A model generated the notes under the pieces. It was not told the DNA's origin, did not search any database, and saw nothing but the letters and a program-made list of their open reading frames with translations. Shown here piece by piece: positions 45,353 to 53,436 of a stretch of DNA of 64,000 nucleotides. A program made the position numbers and the translations under genes. The DNA is from Ignavibacteria bacterium (GTDB lineage Bacteria > Bacteroidota > Ignavibacteria > Kapaibacteriales > UBA4661): contig JACVZY010000034.1 in NCBI GenBank assembly GCA_014654705.1, forward strand, positions 1 to 64,000. Reading direction: 5' to 3'. Position 1 is the first letter of the stretch. Every line of letters starts with the position of its first letter.

Positions 45353-45693
45353 AGCGATTGTGAGGCGTATTCCTACAAGCGTTAGAGGATAAAGATAACA
45401 GAAATTTTACCGAAAGACTTCAAATATATGCTTTTTGTGCGTGTTACAAAAGAAAAATATACACAGTGCTCAAAAGATGAGCCACGAGGCAAGATGAAAT
45501 AGGGCATCTTGGATGCTGATCATTCTCTGATGGAAAGAGGCGGTGAAATATCGAAAAGAGGCTTCGACAAGAAATCTCTATGAAAATTATGCAAAGTGCT
45601 GAAAAAATTGTATATTTGGGGCTTTACTTGTTCATTTGTTTCAAATGCAGTTCATTCAGCCTTCTCAAGATTAGGCTTGAAAGAAAGACATTC
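45353..45693. other. Divergent intergenic region yceD-like / sugar nucleotidyltransferase
   Basis: A 341-bp AT-rich spacer with no gene. It should carry promoters in both directions. TATATTTG at 45611-45618 matches the Bacteroidota -7 element TAnnTTTG and would start transcription about 70 nt upstream of the + strand gene; a -33 TTTG at the right distance was not clear. A 38-codon in-frame extension of the downstream gene overlaps this element and is therefore unlikely to be translated. Confidence 0.45.
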
Positions 45694-46680
45694 ATGCGAG
45701 CAATCATACCCGTTGCCGGAGTCGGCAGCCGTTTGCGCCCTCACACATACACCCTCCCCAAAGTCCTACTGAACGTAGCAGGTAAGCCTATTCTCGGACA
45801 TATTCTTGATGAGCTTGTGCAGCAAGGCTTCAAAGAAGCTACCATTATTACCGGCTACATGAAGGAACTTGTTGAGCAGTACGTTACAACAAATTACTCC
45901 CTCAAATTCGATTTTGTCGAGCAATCCGAACTCAAAGGCTTAGGGCACGCTCTCTGGCTTGCACGCCACACCTTTAGCGATGACCCACTCTTTATCATTT
46001 TGGGCGATACCATTTTTGATGTGGCGCTAGGAGAAGTGTTGCAGTCAGCACACAGCGCACTGGGCGTGAAAACGGTGGAAGACCCGCGACGATTCGGGGT
46101 TGTGGAAATGGACGCGAATAATCAGTTTGTGGCTAAACTTGTCGAAAAGCCTGAAGTGCCACCGACCAATCTTGCGATTGTTGGCTTATATTACATCAAA
46201 AAACCGCGGCTGTTGGCAGAATGTCTTGATTACATCGTTACGAATAACATTCGCACCCGCGACGAATATCAGCTCACCGATGCGCTCCAGCGCATGATTG
46301 ACGAAGGCGAGCCGTTTACGACTTTCCCCGTCGAGGGATGGTACGACTGCGGCAAACCGGAAACAATGCTTGCTACTAACCGTTATCTGCTTGAACGGAA
46401 GCCATTGTCACGCGAATGTACCGATACGATTGTGATTCCGCCGGTGTATATTTCCCCAAGTGCAGTCGTTGAGCGGTCTGTCATCGGTCCATTTGCAACA
46501 GTGGCTGAGGGCGCAATGGTACTCAATTCCATCGTCCGCGATTCAATTATCAGTGATTACGCCACAGTTGACCAATCAATGCTTGATCGCTCAATTGTTG
46601 GTAATAATGCGCAGGTGCGCGGCAATTTTCGCCGCATCAACGTTGGTGATTCCAGCGAAGTTGATTTCAGTACCCCGTAA
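45694..46680 (+). CDS. Sugar-1-phosphate nucleotidyltransferase with left-handed beta-helix tail
   Basis: A 328-residue nucleotidyltransferase. The start at 45694 gives MRAIIPVAGVGSRLRPHTYTLPK, the GxGxRLxPxTxxxPK NTP-binding motif. ILGDTIFD carries the metal Asp, and EKPEVPP and WYDCGKPETM are RmlA/GalU-like. The C-terminal 70 residues hold hexapeptide repeats (ISPSAVVERSVIGPFATV, IISDYATVDQSML), as in glucose-1-phosphate thymidylyltransferases with a second domain. It probably activates a hexose phosphate for envelope sugars; the nucleotide is not certain. Confidence 0.85.
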   Translation: MRAIIPVAGVGSRLRPHTYTLPKVLLNVAGKPILGHILDELVQQGFKEATIITGYMKELVEQYVTTNYSLKFDFVEQSELKGLGHALWLARHTFSDDPLFIILGDTIFDVALGEVLQSAHSALGVKTVEDPRRFGVVEMDANNQFVAKLVEKPEVPPTNLAIVGLYYIKKPRLLAECLDYIVTNNIRTRDEYQLTDALQRMIDEGEPFTTFPVEGWYDCGKPETMLATNRYLLERKPLSRECTDTIVIPPVYISPSAVVERSVIGPFATVAEGAMVLNSIVRDSIISDYATVDQSMLDRSIVGNNAQVRGNFRRINVGDSSEVDFSTP

Positions 46681-46742
46681 CAGCAGACACTTTATCAATC
46701 TGAAATAACCTTACAACTTTTCTTCCACGTTTATTTTTCGCT

Positions 46743-47879
46743 ATGTCGTATTTCTTTACATCCGAATCCGTTTCCGAAGGTCATCCCGACAAGATTTGCG
46801 ATCAAGTCTCCGATGCCGTTCTTGATGCTGTCTTGACGCAAGATCCCACCGGGCGCGTTGCCTGCGAGTCGTTTGCTACAACGGGCTTGATTGTTGTGGG
46901 CGGCGAAATTACCACCACCACCTACATTGACCTGCCAGACCTTGTGCGCGGCGTTATACGCGACATTGGCTATACGAAAGCAGAATATCGCTTCGATTGT
47001 GATTCCTGTGCTGTGGTGAATGTCATTAACCGCCAATCTCCCGATATTGCGCAAGGTGTGGACACAGGCGGCGCGGGCGACCAAGGAATGATGTTCGGTT
47101 ATGCGTGTGATGAAACACCGGAACTCATGCCGGCAGCGATTACCTTTGCACACAAAATTGTTCATAAGCTGGCTGAAATTCGTAAAAATCATCCGTCTCA
47201 AATGCCGTACTTGCGTCCCGATGCAAAATCACAGGTGACGCTTGAGTACAATGATGATAACACCATAAAGCGCGTTGATGCTATCGTCGTTTCCACGCAG
47301 CACGACCCCGATGCAGCGAACAAAACAATTACCGATGATGTATTCAATCATGTTATTAAGCACGTTATTCCGGCAAATTTGCTCGACGATAACACGAAAT
47401 ACCATATCAATCCAACCGGCAAGTTTGTCATCGGTGGTCCGCACGGTGATACAGGCTTGACGGGACGCAAAATCATCGTGGACACCTACGGCGGTAAAGC
47501 CCCCCACGGCGGCGGTGCATTCTCCGGCAAAGACCCGACCAAAGTTGATCGCTCGGCTGCGTATGCTGCTCGGCATTTGGCAAAAAACATTGTCGCGGCG
47601 GGCTTGGCAACAGAGTGTACGATTCAGGTTTCTTACGCTATTGGCGTTGCACAGCCCGTATCGGTTCATGTCAACACGCACAATACCAGCAAAATTGCGG
47701 GCAGCGTAATGAGCGACTTTATTCGCAAAAACATTGACCTCACGCCAGCCGGTATTATTAAACGCCTCAACCTGCGTCGTCCGATTTATCGCGCTTCTGC
47801 TGCCTACGGGCATTTTGGTCGTAACGAGTTCCCATGGGAACAATTAGACCTCGTAGATGTGTTTAAGAAGATTGCGTAA
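46743..47879 (+). CDS. metK: S-adenosylmethionine synthetase
   Basis: A 378-residue MetK that makes SAM from methionine and [59 protein letters not shown], and [22 protein letters not shown] are the family motifs. There is no SAM riboswitch in the 62-bp leader. It lies 65 bp upstream of ahcY, so SAM making and SAH removal are side by side. Confidence 0.98.
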   Translation: MSYFFTSESVSEGHPDKICDQVSDAVLDAVLTQDPTGRVACESFATTGLIVVGGEITTTTYIDLPDLVRGVIRDIGYTKAEYRFDCDSCAVVNVINRQSPDIAQGVDTGGAGDQGMMFGYACDETPELMPAAITFAHKIVHKLAEIRKNHPSQMPYLRPDAKSQVTLEYNDDNTIKRVDAIVVSTQHDPDAANKTITDDVFNHVIKHVIPANLLDDNTKYHINPTGKFVIGGPHGDTGLTGRKIIVDTYGGKAPHGGGAFSGKDPTKVDRSAAYAARHLAKNIVAAGLATECTIQVSYAIGVAQPVSVHVNTHNTSKIAGSVMSDFIRKNIDLTPAGIIKRLNLRRPIYRASAAYGHFGRNEFPWEQLDLVDVFKKIA

Positions 47880-47944
47880 TCAGCGCAGCATAATGTTGAA
47901 TTCTAACTCACACACTTTCATCTTTTCTAAGCATTGTAAAGACA

Positions 47945-49417
47945 ATGGCAACAACAACCAAAAAAGCTCCGGCAAAAAAAGCAGCAAAACCTGCAGCTAA
48001 AGTCGTAGCAAAAGCAGCCGCTAAACCGGCAGCAAAAAACGGTGTCCATAAAAATGGCACACACACCAACGGCGCAGCAAAAGTAGCTGCAAAACCAGCA
48101 GGAAAAGCAGCTATTCCCGCGAAAAAAGGCAAAGGCAGCTTTAGCGAAGTTCCGGGCAAATATTGCGTCCGCGACATCGGTCTTGCCGAAGAAGGTCGTA
48201 AACTCATTCAATGGGCAGAATCGCGTATGCCCGTGCTGATGCACATCCGTGATACCTACAAAAAATCGCAGCCGCTCAAAGGCTTGCGTCTTGCAGGTTC
48301 GTTGCACGTAACCAAAGAAACAGCAGTACTTGTAGAGACATTCGCGGCTCTCGGCGCGGAAGTGTCTTGGTCGGGCTGCAACCCGCTTTCTACCAACGAC
48401 CCCGTTGCTGCGGCTCTTGCAAAAGGCGGCATTTCTATCTTTGCATGGTATGGCAATCACGAAGATTTCTACTGGTGTATTGAGCGCACGATTGATCTCA
48501 AGCCAAACTTGACGCTTGACGATGGTTGCGACCTCATCAACACCGTACACGAGAAATACGCAGATTATGCTCGTAAAGAAGTTATTGGCGGCACCGAAGA
48601 AACTACGACCGGTGTTCAGCGCCTTCGCGCTCGCGCAGCAGCAGGCAAACTCTACTACCCTGTGTATGCCGTGAATGACGCTATCACCAAATGGGATTTT
48701 GATAACGTATATGGTACCGGTCAATCCACGCTGGACGGTATTCTTCGTGCTACTTCCGTCATGCTTGCCGGTAAAACATTCGTTGTTGCCGGGCACGGAC
48801 ATTGCGGACAGGGCGTTGCAAAACGCGCTAAAGGCATGGGGTCCAATATCATTATTACCGAAGTAAAAGCTACGTCGGCAATTAAAGGTATTTTGGAAGG
48901 CTACCGCGTTATGTCTATGGACGATGCGGCTAAAGAAGGCGATATCTTTTGCACCGCGACCGGCGTCAAAGACATCATCCGCAAACGCCACTTCCTTTCG
49001 ATGAAAGACGGCGCTATCGTTTGCAACACCGGTCACTACGATGCGGAAATCAATCTTGAAGAGTTGGCTTCCATTTCCAAAAGCAAGCGTACCATTCGCC
49101 CGAACTGCGAAGAATACACGCTCAAAAACGGCAACAAAATTTTCGTTTTGGCAGAAGGTCGCCTCGTGAACTTGGCTGCTGCTGAAGGGCACCCGTCGGA
49201 AGTGATGGATATGTCTTTCTCTAATCAGCTTATGTGTCATCTCAAATTGGCTGAAGCATACAAAGCAGGCAAGAAACTTCCGAACCAAGTTCTTGACATT
49301 GACGAGTCGCAAGATGAATTTATCGCTGAAACAAAGCTCAGAACAATGGGTATGTCTATGGATAAACTCACAAAAGAGCAGCTTTCGTACATCAACGACT
49401 ATAACGCAGGCACCTAA
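47945..49417 (+). CDS. ahcY: S-adenosylhomocysteinase with Lys/Ala-rich N-terminal tail
   Basis: A 490-residue enzyme that splits S-adenosylhomocysteine to adenosine and homocysteine. Core marks: LAGSLHVTKETAVLVETFAALGAEV, NPLSTNDPVAAAL, NHEDFYWCIERT, GTGQSTLDGILRATSVM and the NAD-binding VVAGHGHCGQGVAKR. The end DKLTKEQLSYINDYNAGT fits the family except that the usual C-terminal Lys-Tyr is not present. Residues 1-64 are an extension rich in Lys, Ala and Pro (KKAPAKKAAKPAAK, AAAKPAAK, VAAKPAGK), resembling histone H1 or bacterial HU tails. A terminator follows the gene. Confidence 0.95.
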   Translation: MATTTKKAPAKKAAKPAAKVVAKAAAKPAAKNGVHKNGTHTNGAAKVAAKPAGKAAIPAKKGKGSFSEVPGKYCVRDIGLAEEGRKLIQWAESRMPVLMHIRDTYKKSQPLKGLRLAGSLHVTKETAVLVETFAALGAEVSWSGCNPLSTNDPVAAALAKGGISIFAWYGNHEDFYWCIERTIDLKPNLTLDDGCDLINTVHEKYADYARKEVIGGTEETTTGVQRLRARAAAGKLYYPVYAVNDAITKWDFDNVYGTGQSTLDGILRATSVMLAGKTFVVAGHGHCGQGVAKRAKGMGSNIIITEVKATSAIKGILEGYRVMSMDDAAKEGDIFCTATGVKDIIRKRHFLSMKDGAIVCNTGHYDAEINLEELASISKSKRTIRPNCEEYTLKNGNKIFVLAEGRLVNLAAAEGHPSEVMDMSFSNQLMCHLKLAEAYKAGKKLPNQVLDIDESQDEFIAETKLRTMGMSMDKLTKEQLSYINDYNAGT

Positions 49418-49446
49418 GTTGTTTTCGTTGCATAGCATATAAAAAC

Positions 49447-49489
49447 TTGAGGCGGTTAAGCATCAACGCTTGCTGCCTCAACTTTTTTT
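49447..49489 (+). terminator. Intrinsic terminator after ahcY
   Basis: TTGAGGC (49447-49453) pairs with GCCTCAA (49475-49481), an inner TTAAGC/GCTTG pairing, then C and seven T. It isolates ahcY from the PYP operon. Confidence 0.85.
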
Positions 49490-49518
49490 GGTACTTTCGC
49501 AATTGGCATTTATTTTTT
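49487..49518 (+). promoter_or_regulatory. Bacteroidota-type promoter of the PYP operon
   Basis: TTTG at 49487-49490, a 20-nt spacer, then TATTTTTT at 49511-49518, close to the Bacteroidota consensus TTTG / TAnnTTTG. It overlaps the tail of the ahcY terminator and lies 29 bp upstream of the first operon ATG. Prediction from sequence pattern only. Confidence 0.55.
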
Positions 49519-49546
49519 TCGTCATATCAATAACCAAGGAAATGTT

Positions 49547-49726
49547 ATGGATACAGAGCTGGTTACAACAGTTATTCAGGGCTTCGATGAGCAACTAAGC
49601 GCCTTGTACGCAGAGAAAGAGCTTTTGGAAAAAGAAATCGGTATTTCAAGCGCTGAAGATGTTATCGCAATGATTCGCAGTCTTGAAGAGCAGTTGAATT
49701 CTCTCTATGCAGAACCAAGAGCATAA
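49547..49726 (+). CDS. 59-residue coiled-coil protein upstream of pyp
   Basis: A 59-residue protein, no family recognised. AAGGAAA 6 nt before the ATG is a good ribosome binding site. It is acidic and helical, with an internal repeat: EQLSALYAE at 15-23 and EQLNSLYAE at 48-56, 33 residues apart, linked by EKELLEKEIGISSAEDVIAMIRS. This suggests two alike helices folding as a hairpin or dimer. It lies 51 bp upstream of the PYP gene on the same strand and behind the same promoter, so it may be a PYP partner; that link is inferred from context. Confidence 0.75.
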   Translation: MDTELVTTVIQGFDEQLSALYAEKELLEKEIGISSAEDVIAMIRSLEEQLNSLYAEPRA

Positions 49727-49777
49727 CACGGAAATTTACGATTTTACGAATAACCTTTTTACCACAGGAGAATCACT

Positions 49778-50149
49778 ATGACGAGTTTTGTTCCTGATAG
49801 TGTTTTGCAGAAACTTGCAGCACTTCACCGCACAGAAGCAGATACTCTGGATTTCGGCGTTGTAAAGGTGGATGACGCAGGCGTTATCCAACTTTTCAAT
49901 AAATATGAATCTGAACTAGCCGGAATTGCACCGAACGATGCCATTGGCAAAAATTACTTTACCCAATTAGCTCCTTGCACCAATAACCGCCTTTTCTTCG
50001 GACGCTTCAAAGACGGTGTTGCTGCTAACAATCTCAACGTTGCTCTTCCCTATACCTTCACCTATAAAATGCGCCCCACCAACGTGCAGATTCACCTATA
50101 TCGCGATGGAGCAACAAAGACCAACTGGATATTTGTCAAAAAACGTTGA
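49778..50149 (+). CDS. pyp: Photoactive yellow protein (PAS-fold blue-light sensor)
   Basis: A 123-residue PYP, two shorter than the Halorhodospira halophila protein (125). AGGAG precedes the ATG by 8 nt. Matches to that protein as recalled: GKNYFTQLAPCTNN against GKNFFKDVAPCTDS, GRFKDGVAANNLN against GKFKEGVASGNLN, and FTYKMRPTNVQIH against FDYQMTPTKVKVH. Cys67 corresponds to Cys69, which binds p-coumarate by a thioester; Glu44 corresponds to Glu46, which hydrogen-bonds the chromophore. Tyr42 is Phe40 here and Arg52 is Ile50. The protein should bleach and recover in blue light with shifted absorption. The ligase gene downstream supplies the chromophore step. Confidence 0.93.
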   Translation: MTSFVPDSVLQKLAALHRTEADTLDFGVVKVDDAGVIQLFNKYESELAGIAPNDAIGKNYFTQLAPCTNNRLFFGRFKDGVAANNLNVALPYTFTYKMRPTNVQIHLYRDGATKTNWIFVKKR

Positions 50150-50187
50150 TTCAGACCTTGACGCAATAATGTAAATGTATTATTCCT

Positions 50188-50220
50188 GCGGCTGTCGGAC
50201 TTCTCCGATAGCCGCTTTTT
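50188..50220 (+). terminator. Strong terminator between pyp and the ligase gene
   Basis: GCGGCTGTCGGA (50188-50199) pairs with TCCGATAGCCGC (50204-50215), one G-T wobble, CTTC tetraloop, then TTTTT. Most pyp transcripts probably stop here. The ligase gene starts 18 bp later, so it would be read by leak-through, giving far more PYP than enzyme. Confidence 0.92.
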
Positions 50221-50237
50221 GCATACAGAGCAAATTT

Positions 50238-51659
50238 ATGCCGCATCACTATTCACTTTGGCAGAAACGCCTTCGCGAGCGCCTTTTCGAGCGGGCGTAC
50301 CCGCTTTGGGTGGACAGCGAGGGCGTGCTTCCTGCGGCATCTTTGTGGTATCAGATGCGAGAGCGTTTACAGTTACTGCGCGATGCAGAAATTGATGCCG
50401 GAGACCGCATTGTACTTCAGCTTCCTGTTCATCGCGATTATCTTGCATGGATGTTTGCTGCGCTTTGGCAGGGCTGCACCGTCGCACTTGCCCCTCCTGC
50501 AAGCGATGCTCAGGCTTTAGCGATATTCTTTTCTGCGAAGGCAGTGATAAATGAAAACGGTCTGAGGAAATATGATTCAGAGGAATCTATTGCAACGCCT
50601 GATATTTGCTTGCTTTTGGCGAGTTCCGGTACTTCCGGTACGCCACGCTGGATTGCCTTGTCGGAGCGCAATATTTTTAGCGTTATTGACAGCCATATGC
50701 CGATTCTGAATTTGGTGGATGGGCATGAAAGCTCCTACAGTGCCGCACGGGTACTGTCCCTTCTGCCGCTTCATCATGCGTTTGGCTTAGTCATTGATTT
50801 TTTCGCAGCCTTTTTTGCCGGAGCCGAAATTGTCCGTGATAATAGCGGTGGGCGCGATATTCAGCAGATTCTTCGCTTGGCAGAGAATCATGGTATTACG
50901 CACTGTTCGTTTGTGCCGCTTCTAGTCAAGCGCCTGGTGGCGCTGGCGGAGGGACAGGCTTTCTTGCGCAGTTTGCAAGGAGGCGTTATCGGTGGTGCGC
51001 CTGTGAACAGCGACCTTGCTAGATTCCTTCGCACAACTCGTTTGCGAGTGGGCTACGGGCAAACGGAAGCATCGCCCGGAATCACGCTTGGAGAGCCGGG
51101 CGTGTGGCAGGAACATTATTTGGGACAGACAATTGGCTGCGAAACCCGCATGAACACTGATGGCGTGCTAGAGTTTTGCGGCGAAAATGCGCACATCGGA
51201 TTATGGACGGAACAAGGTTTGGTGCGATATACAGCAGAGCGGTGGGTGAATACGGGCGATTACGTAAAAGCAAGCACCGATACAACAGCCAAAGGATATA
51301 TTTTTGTTGGGCGTGCTGACGATACATTCAAACTTGCTAATGGGCGCTTTATTCCTGTGCCAGAGTGGGAAATGATGCTCCGAAGTCGCTTAGAAGGTTG
51401 CACGGAAGTAATGATTTTTTCGCACGATGGTGAGCGTTGTACTGTTTATCTTGCCTTTAGCAGTGGGGTTCCGATGCAGACAATCGAACAACTACGAAAG
51501 TCTGTGCTCAAATACTTGCCAATACCGAACGATTTGCTTGATGAGGTGCGTATTATTCCACTTGATAAATGGCTGTACACGCCGAAAGGCAGTACGAATC
51601 GGAGCGCAATGAGAGAATATGCTTCGTCCGACAAATCTTCCCCCATAAATCAACTATGA
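50238..51659 (+). CDS. Adenylate-forming ligase, probable p-coumarate-CoA ligase for PYP
   Basis: A 473-residue ANL-family enzyme. ATP-binding loop LLASSGTSGTPRW (127-138), LLPLHHAFGL (175-184), VGYGQTEASPG (271-281), NTGD with D341, and GRADDTFKLANGR (358-370) are the family motifs. Placement after pyp matches known PYP clusters, where a p-coumarate-CoA ligase activates the chromophore. Position A10 reads TPKGSTNRSAM (448-458); the usual P-x-G-K lysine aligns with Ser452, so catalysis may differ or Lys450 may substitute. No tyrosine ammonia-lyase gene is in the window, so the p-coumarate source is elsewhere or external. The 3' end overlaps the convergent FkbM gene by 6 bp. Confidence 0.82.
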   Translation: MPHHYSLWQKRLRERLFERAYPLWVDSEGVLPAASLWYQMRERLQLLRDAEIDAGDRIVLQLPVHRDYLAWMFAALWQGCTVALAPPASDAQALAIFFSAKAVINENGLRKYDSEESIATPDICLLLASSGTSGTPRWIALSERNIFSVIDSHMPILNLVDGHESSYSAARVLSLLPLHHAFGLVIDFFAAFFAGAEIVRDNSGGRDIQQILRLAENHGITHCSFVPLLVKRLVALAEGQAFLRSLQGGVIGGAPVNSDLARFLRTTRLRVGYGQTEASPGITLGEPGVWQEHYLGQTIGCETRMNTDGVLEFCGENAHIGLWTEQGLVRYTAERWVNTGDYVKASTDTTAKGYIFVGRADDTFKLANGRFIPVPEWEMMLRSRLEGCTEVMIFSHDGERCTVYLAFSSGVPMQTIEQLRKSVLKYLPIPNDLLDEVRIIPLDKWLYTPKGSTNRSAMREYASSDKSSPINQL

Positions 51660-52496
51660 AATCTGAGTATTCTGGAATAAAACTACATTCTCAGAGACAT
51701 CCAGTTCGTCAGAAAGAATCTTTTGAAATCCCAAATTTTGGAGTTGGTCAAGCAGTTGTTTTTCTGAATAATCTGAATGAGGGTGAATCTCCATAAGTAA
51801 GAAACGGCAATGTTTCAAATGAGTGGCTTGGTTACCTAAAATAATCTCATACTCCGCACCCTCAATATCGATTTTGCAAATATCGACATACAATGGCGAA
51901 TCACTATTGCTTGCACAGCATTGCTCATAAATACTGTCGAACGTTCGCCCTGCTATTGTATAAGCCTGACCACCCGATACATTTTTTTTTGCCCCGAAGA
52001 TATTATCATCCATTCTGCCTTGACCTAACGTAAGTGCTATGGAGCGGTTGCTTCCGCAGACACCCGCATTTATGCAATGGAGATTGTCAGGCATGATGCG
52101 AAGATTACGCTCCAAGTTCAGGCGTAAACGCAGATACGTATTTGGGTTTAGTTCAACGGCAATTACTTTCTGCAATGGAATTTTCTCCAATGCTAACATC
52201 AATGTAAAACCACCAACATTAGCGCCTAAATCCATAATGACTAAATGATTTCCGGCAGCCTTTTGTAAAATGATAGGGAGAAATTGGCGATACATTCCTG
52301 AAGTAATGGCATATCGAGCGCCGCTTTGGTCTCCGGCTGCTTTATCCATAATAATTTCCATGTCTTGCTTGCGATAGATGCTAAGATTTCCGCCGGAGCC
52401 TTGCAATACAGTCTTTTCAAGCAGTAAAGCAATACGATTATCAAAATGCCATATTGCGCGAAGGTCGCGTAGTAGTGTTGAGGTTGAAAATGCCAT
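51654..52496 (-). CDS. FkbM-family methyltransferase
   Basis: A 280-residue SAM-dependent methyltransferase. The SAM-binding motif is VIMDLGANVGGFTLMLA, followed by VIAVELNPNTYLRLRLNLERN, and the FkbM signature CKIDIEGAEYEIILG. These enzymes methylate hydroxyls of sugars, lipids or polyketides, often on surface polysaccharides. The gene ends inside the ligase gene tail (TAG at 51656-51654). Its base composition is more AT-rich than the fab cluster, as is the lectin gene that follows upstream. Confidence 0.85.
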   Translation of the reverse strand: MAFSTSTLLRDLRAIWHFDNRIALLLEKTVLQGSGGNLSIYRKQDMEIIMDKAAGDQSGARYAITSGMYRQFLPIILQKAAGNHLVIMDLGANVGGFTLMLALEKIPLQKVIAVELNPNTYLRLRLNLERNLRIMPDNLHCINAGVCGSNRSIALTLGQGRMDDNIFGAKKNVSGGQAYTIAGRTFDSIYEQCCASNSDSPLYVDICKIDIEGAEYEIILGNQATHLKHCRFLLMEIHPHSDYSEKQLLDQLQNLGFQKILSDELDVSENVVLFQNTQIS

Positions 52497-52598
52497 ATTG
52501 AGGAGTAATAATTTGAGTGACTCGGAAAGGGATAAACTAAAGGGATCAAAAAATATCAGATTATTCAGGAATACTCTTGGATGAAAACAAGCAGGTTG

Positions 52599-53351
52599 CT
52601 AGTTCAATTTGATGACCTTATAGGCTTGTTGCTTATCATTGATACAGACCAAGACGAAATACGTTCCAGTTGGCAGCACACTTACATTAATAACTTTTTG
52701 GAGCCAACCTTGTAGCGGCTCTATATCTTGTATAGAGAGCAGTTCTTGGCCTAACATATTCACAATTTTTATGCTTACCGTTGCTTGTTGTTGGTTATCT
52801 ATAGACAATCTTAAATTCAGTATTTGATTACAGGGATTCGGGAAAACTTCGCTTTGAAGAGGCGCGATTTCAACAACGCCAAAAACGATATTAAATGGTG
52901 GTCCTGGTTGTCCTGCATTCGGTAGGTCATTCCATGTTCCACCTTTGTGTTGCCATGGGTTATCTGTACGAATCATATGAACGTATCCTTCTGTACTCAA
53001 TACATTGTTGGGCTCTCCAGGGAGCCAATTTGTGTAATTCAAAGCCGAACCATCAACCCAAACATAAACGCCTTCTTTCGCCGTTTCTTGGAGACCAATC
53101 CATAAATTTCTACTTTCATTACCATACTCTCCAAACTTGGAAAACACCCATTCCTGTTCACTTGCATTATCAATAATAGCTAGGGTGCCCCCCATTTTCT
53201 CTGCTTCTGCTTCCGATGCAGTCCAAGAGTTGGCGGTGAGCAAATAGTAAGTATGATTATTATTAGGATTGGTGATAGGACCAACAATAACTGATGCCTT
53301 TAGAGATAAGGTACAAAGAAACGCCATTAAGGCAAAAGTAATCTTTTTCAT
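52599..53351 (-). CDS. C-type-lectin-domain protein with T9SS tail
   Basis: A 250-residue secreted protein. The signal peptide is MKKITFALMAFLCTLSLKAS. A C-type lectin-like domain follows (YYLLTANSWTASEAEAEKMGGTLAIIDNASEQEWV, LWIGLQE, WLPGEPNN with EPN, and TWNDLPN with WND), motifs that in classical lectins bind calcium and sugar. The C-terminus is a type-A T9SS domain (SEVFPNPCNQILNLRLSI to AYKVIKLN). It is probably a surface carbohydrate-binding protein. It lies 102 bp upstream of the FkbM gene. Confidence 0.85.
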   Translation of the reverse strand: MKKITFALMAFLCTLSLKASVIVGPITNPNNNHTYYLLTANSWTASEAEAEKMGGTLAIIDNASEQEWVFSKFGEYGNESRNLWIGLQETAKEGVYVWVDGSALNYTNWLPGEPNNVLSTEGYVHMIRTDNPWQHKGGTWNDLPNAGQPGPPFNIVFGVVEIAPLQSEVFPNPCNQILNLRLSIDNQQQATVSIKIVNMLGQELLSIQDIEPLQGWLQKVINVSVLPTGTYFVLVCINDKQQAYKVIKLN

Positions 53352-53436
53352 GAACGACGAGCAATTGATATAGATAGCAGCCTTTTTTGTCCAAAGATAG
53401 TAAGATGGTCACTAACCTGCAATACGTTTTATTTCT

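Noticed and set aside
46681-46742. A SAM riboswitch upstream of metK
   Set aside because: The spacer is only 62 nt and shows no stems of the known SAM riboswitch classes.
47927-49438. A 503-codon open frame antisense to ahcY
   Set aside because: It is a mirror of the codon bias of ahcY, has no family resemblance, and its product is Cys/Phe-rich in the region opposite the Lys/Ala tail. The sense gene is certain.
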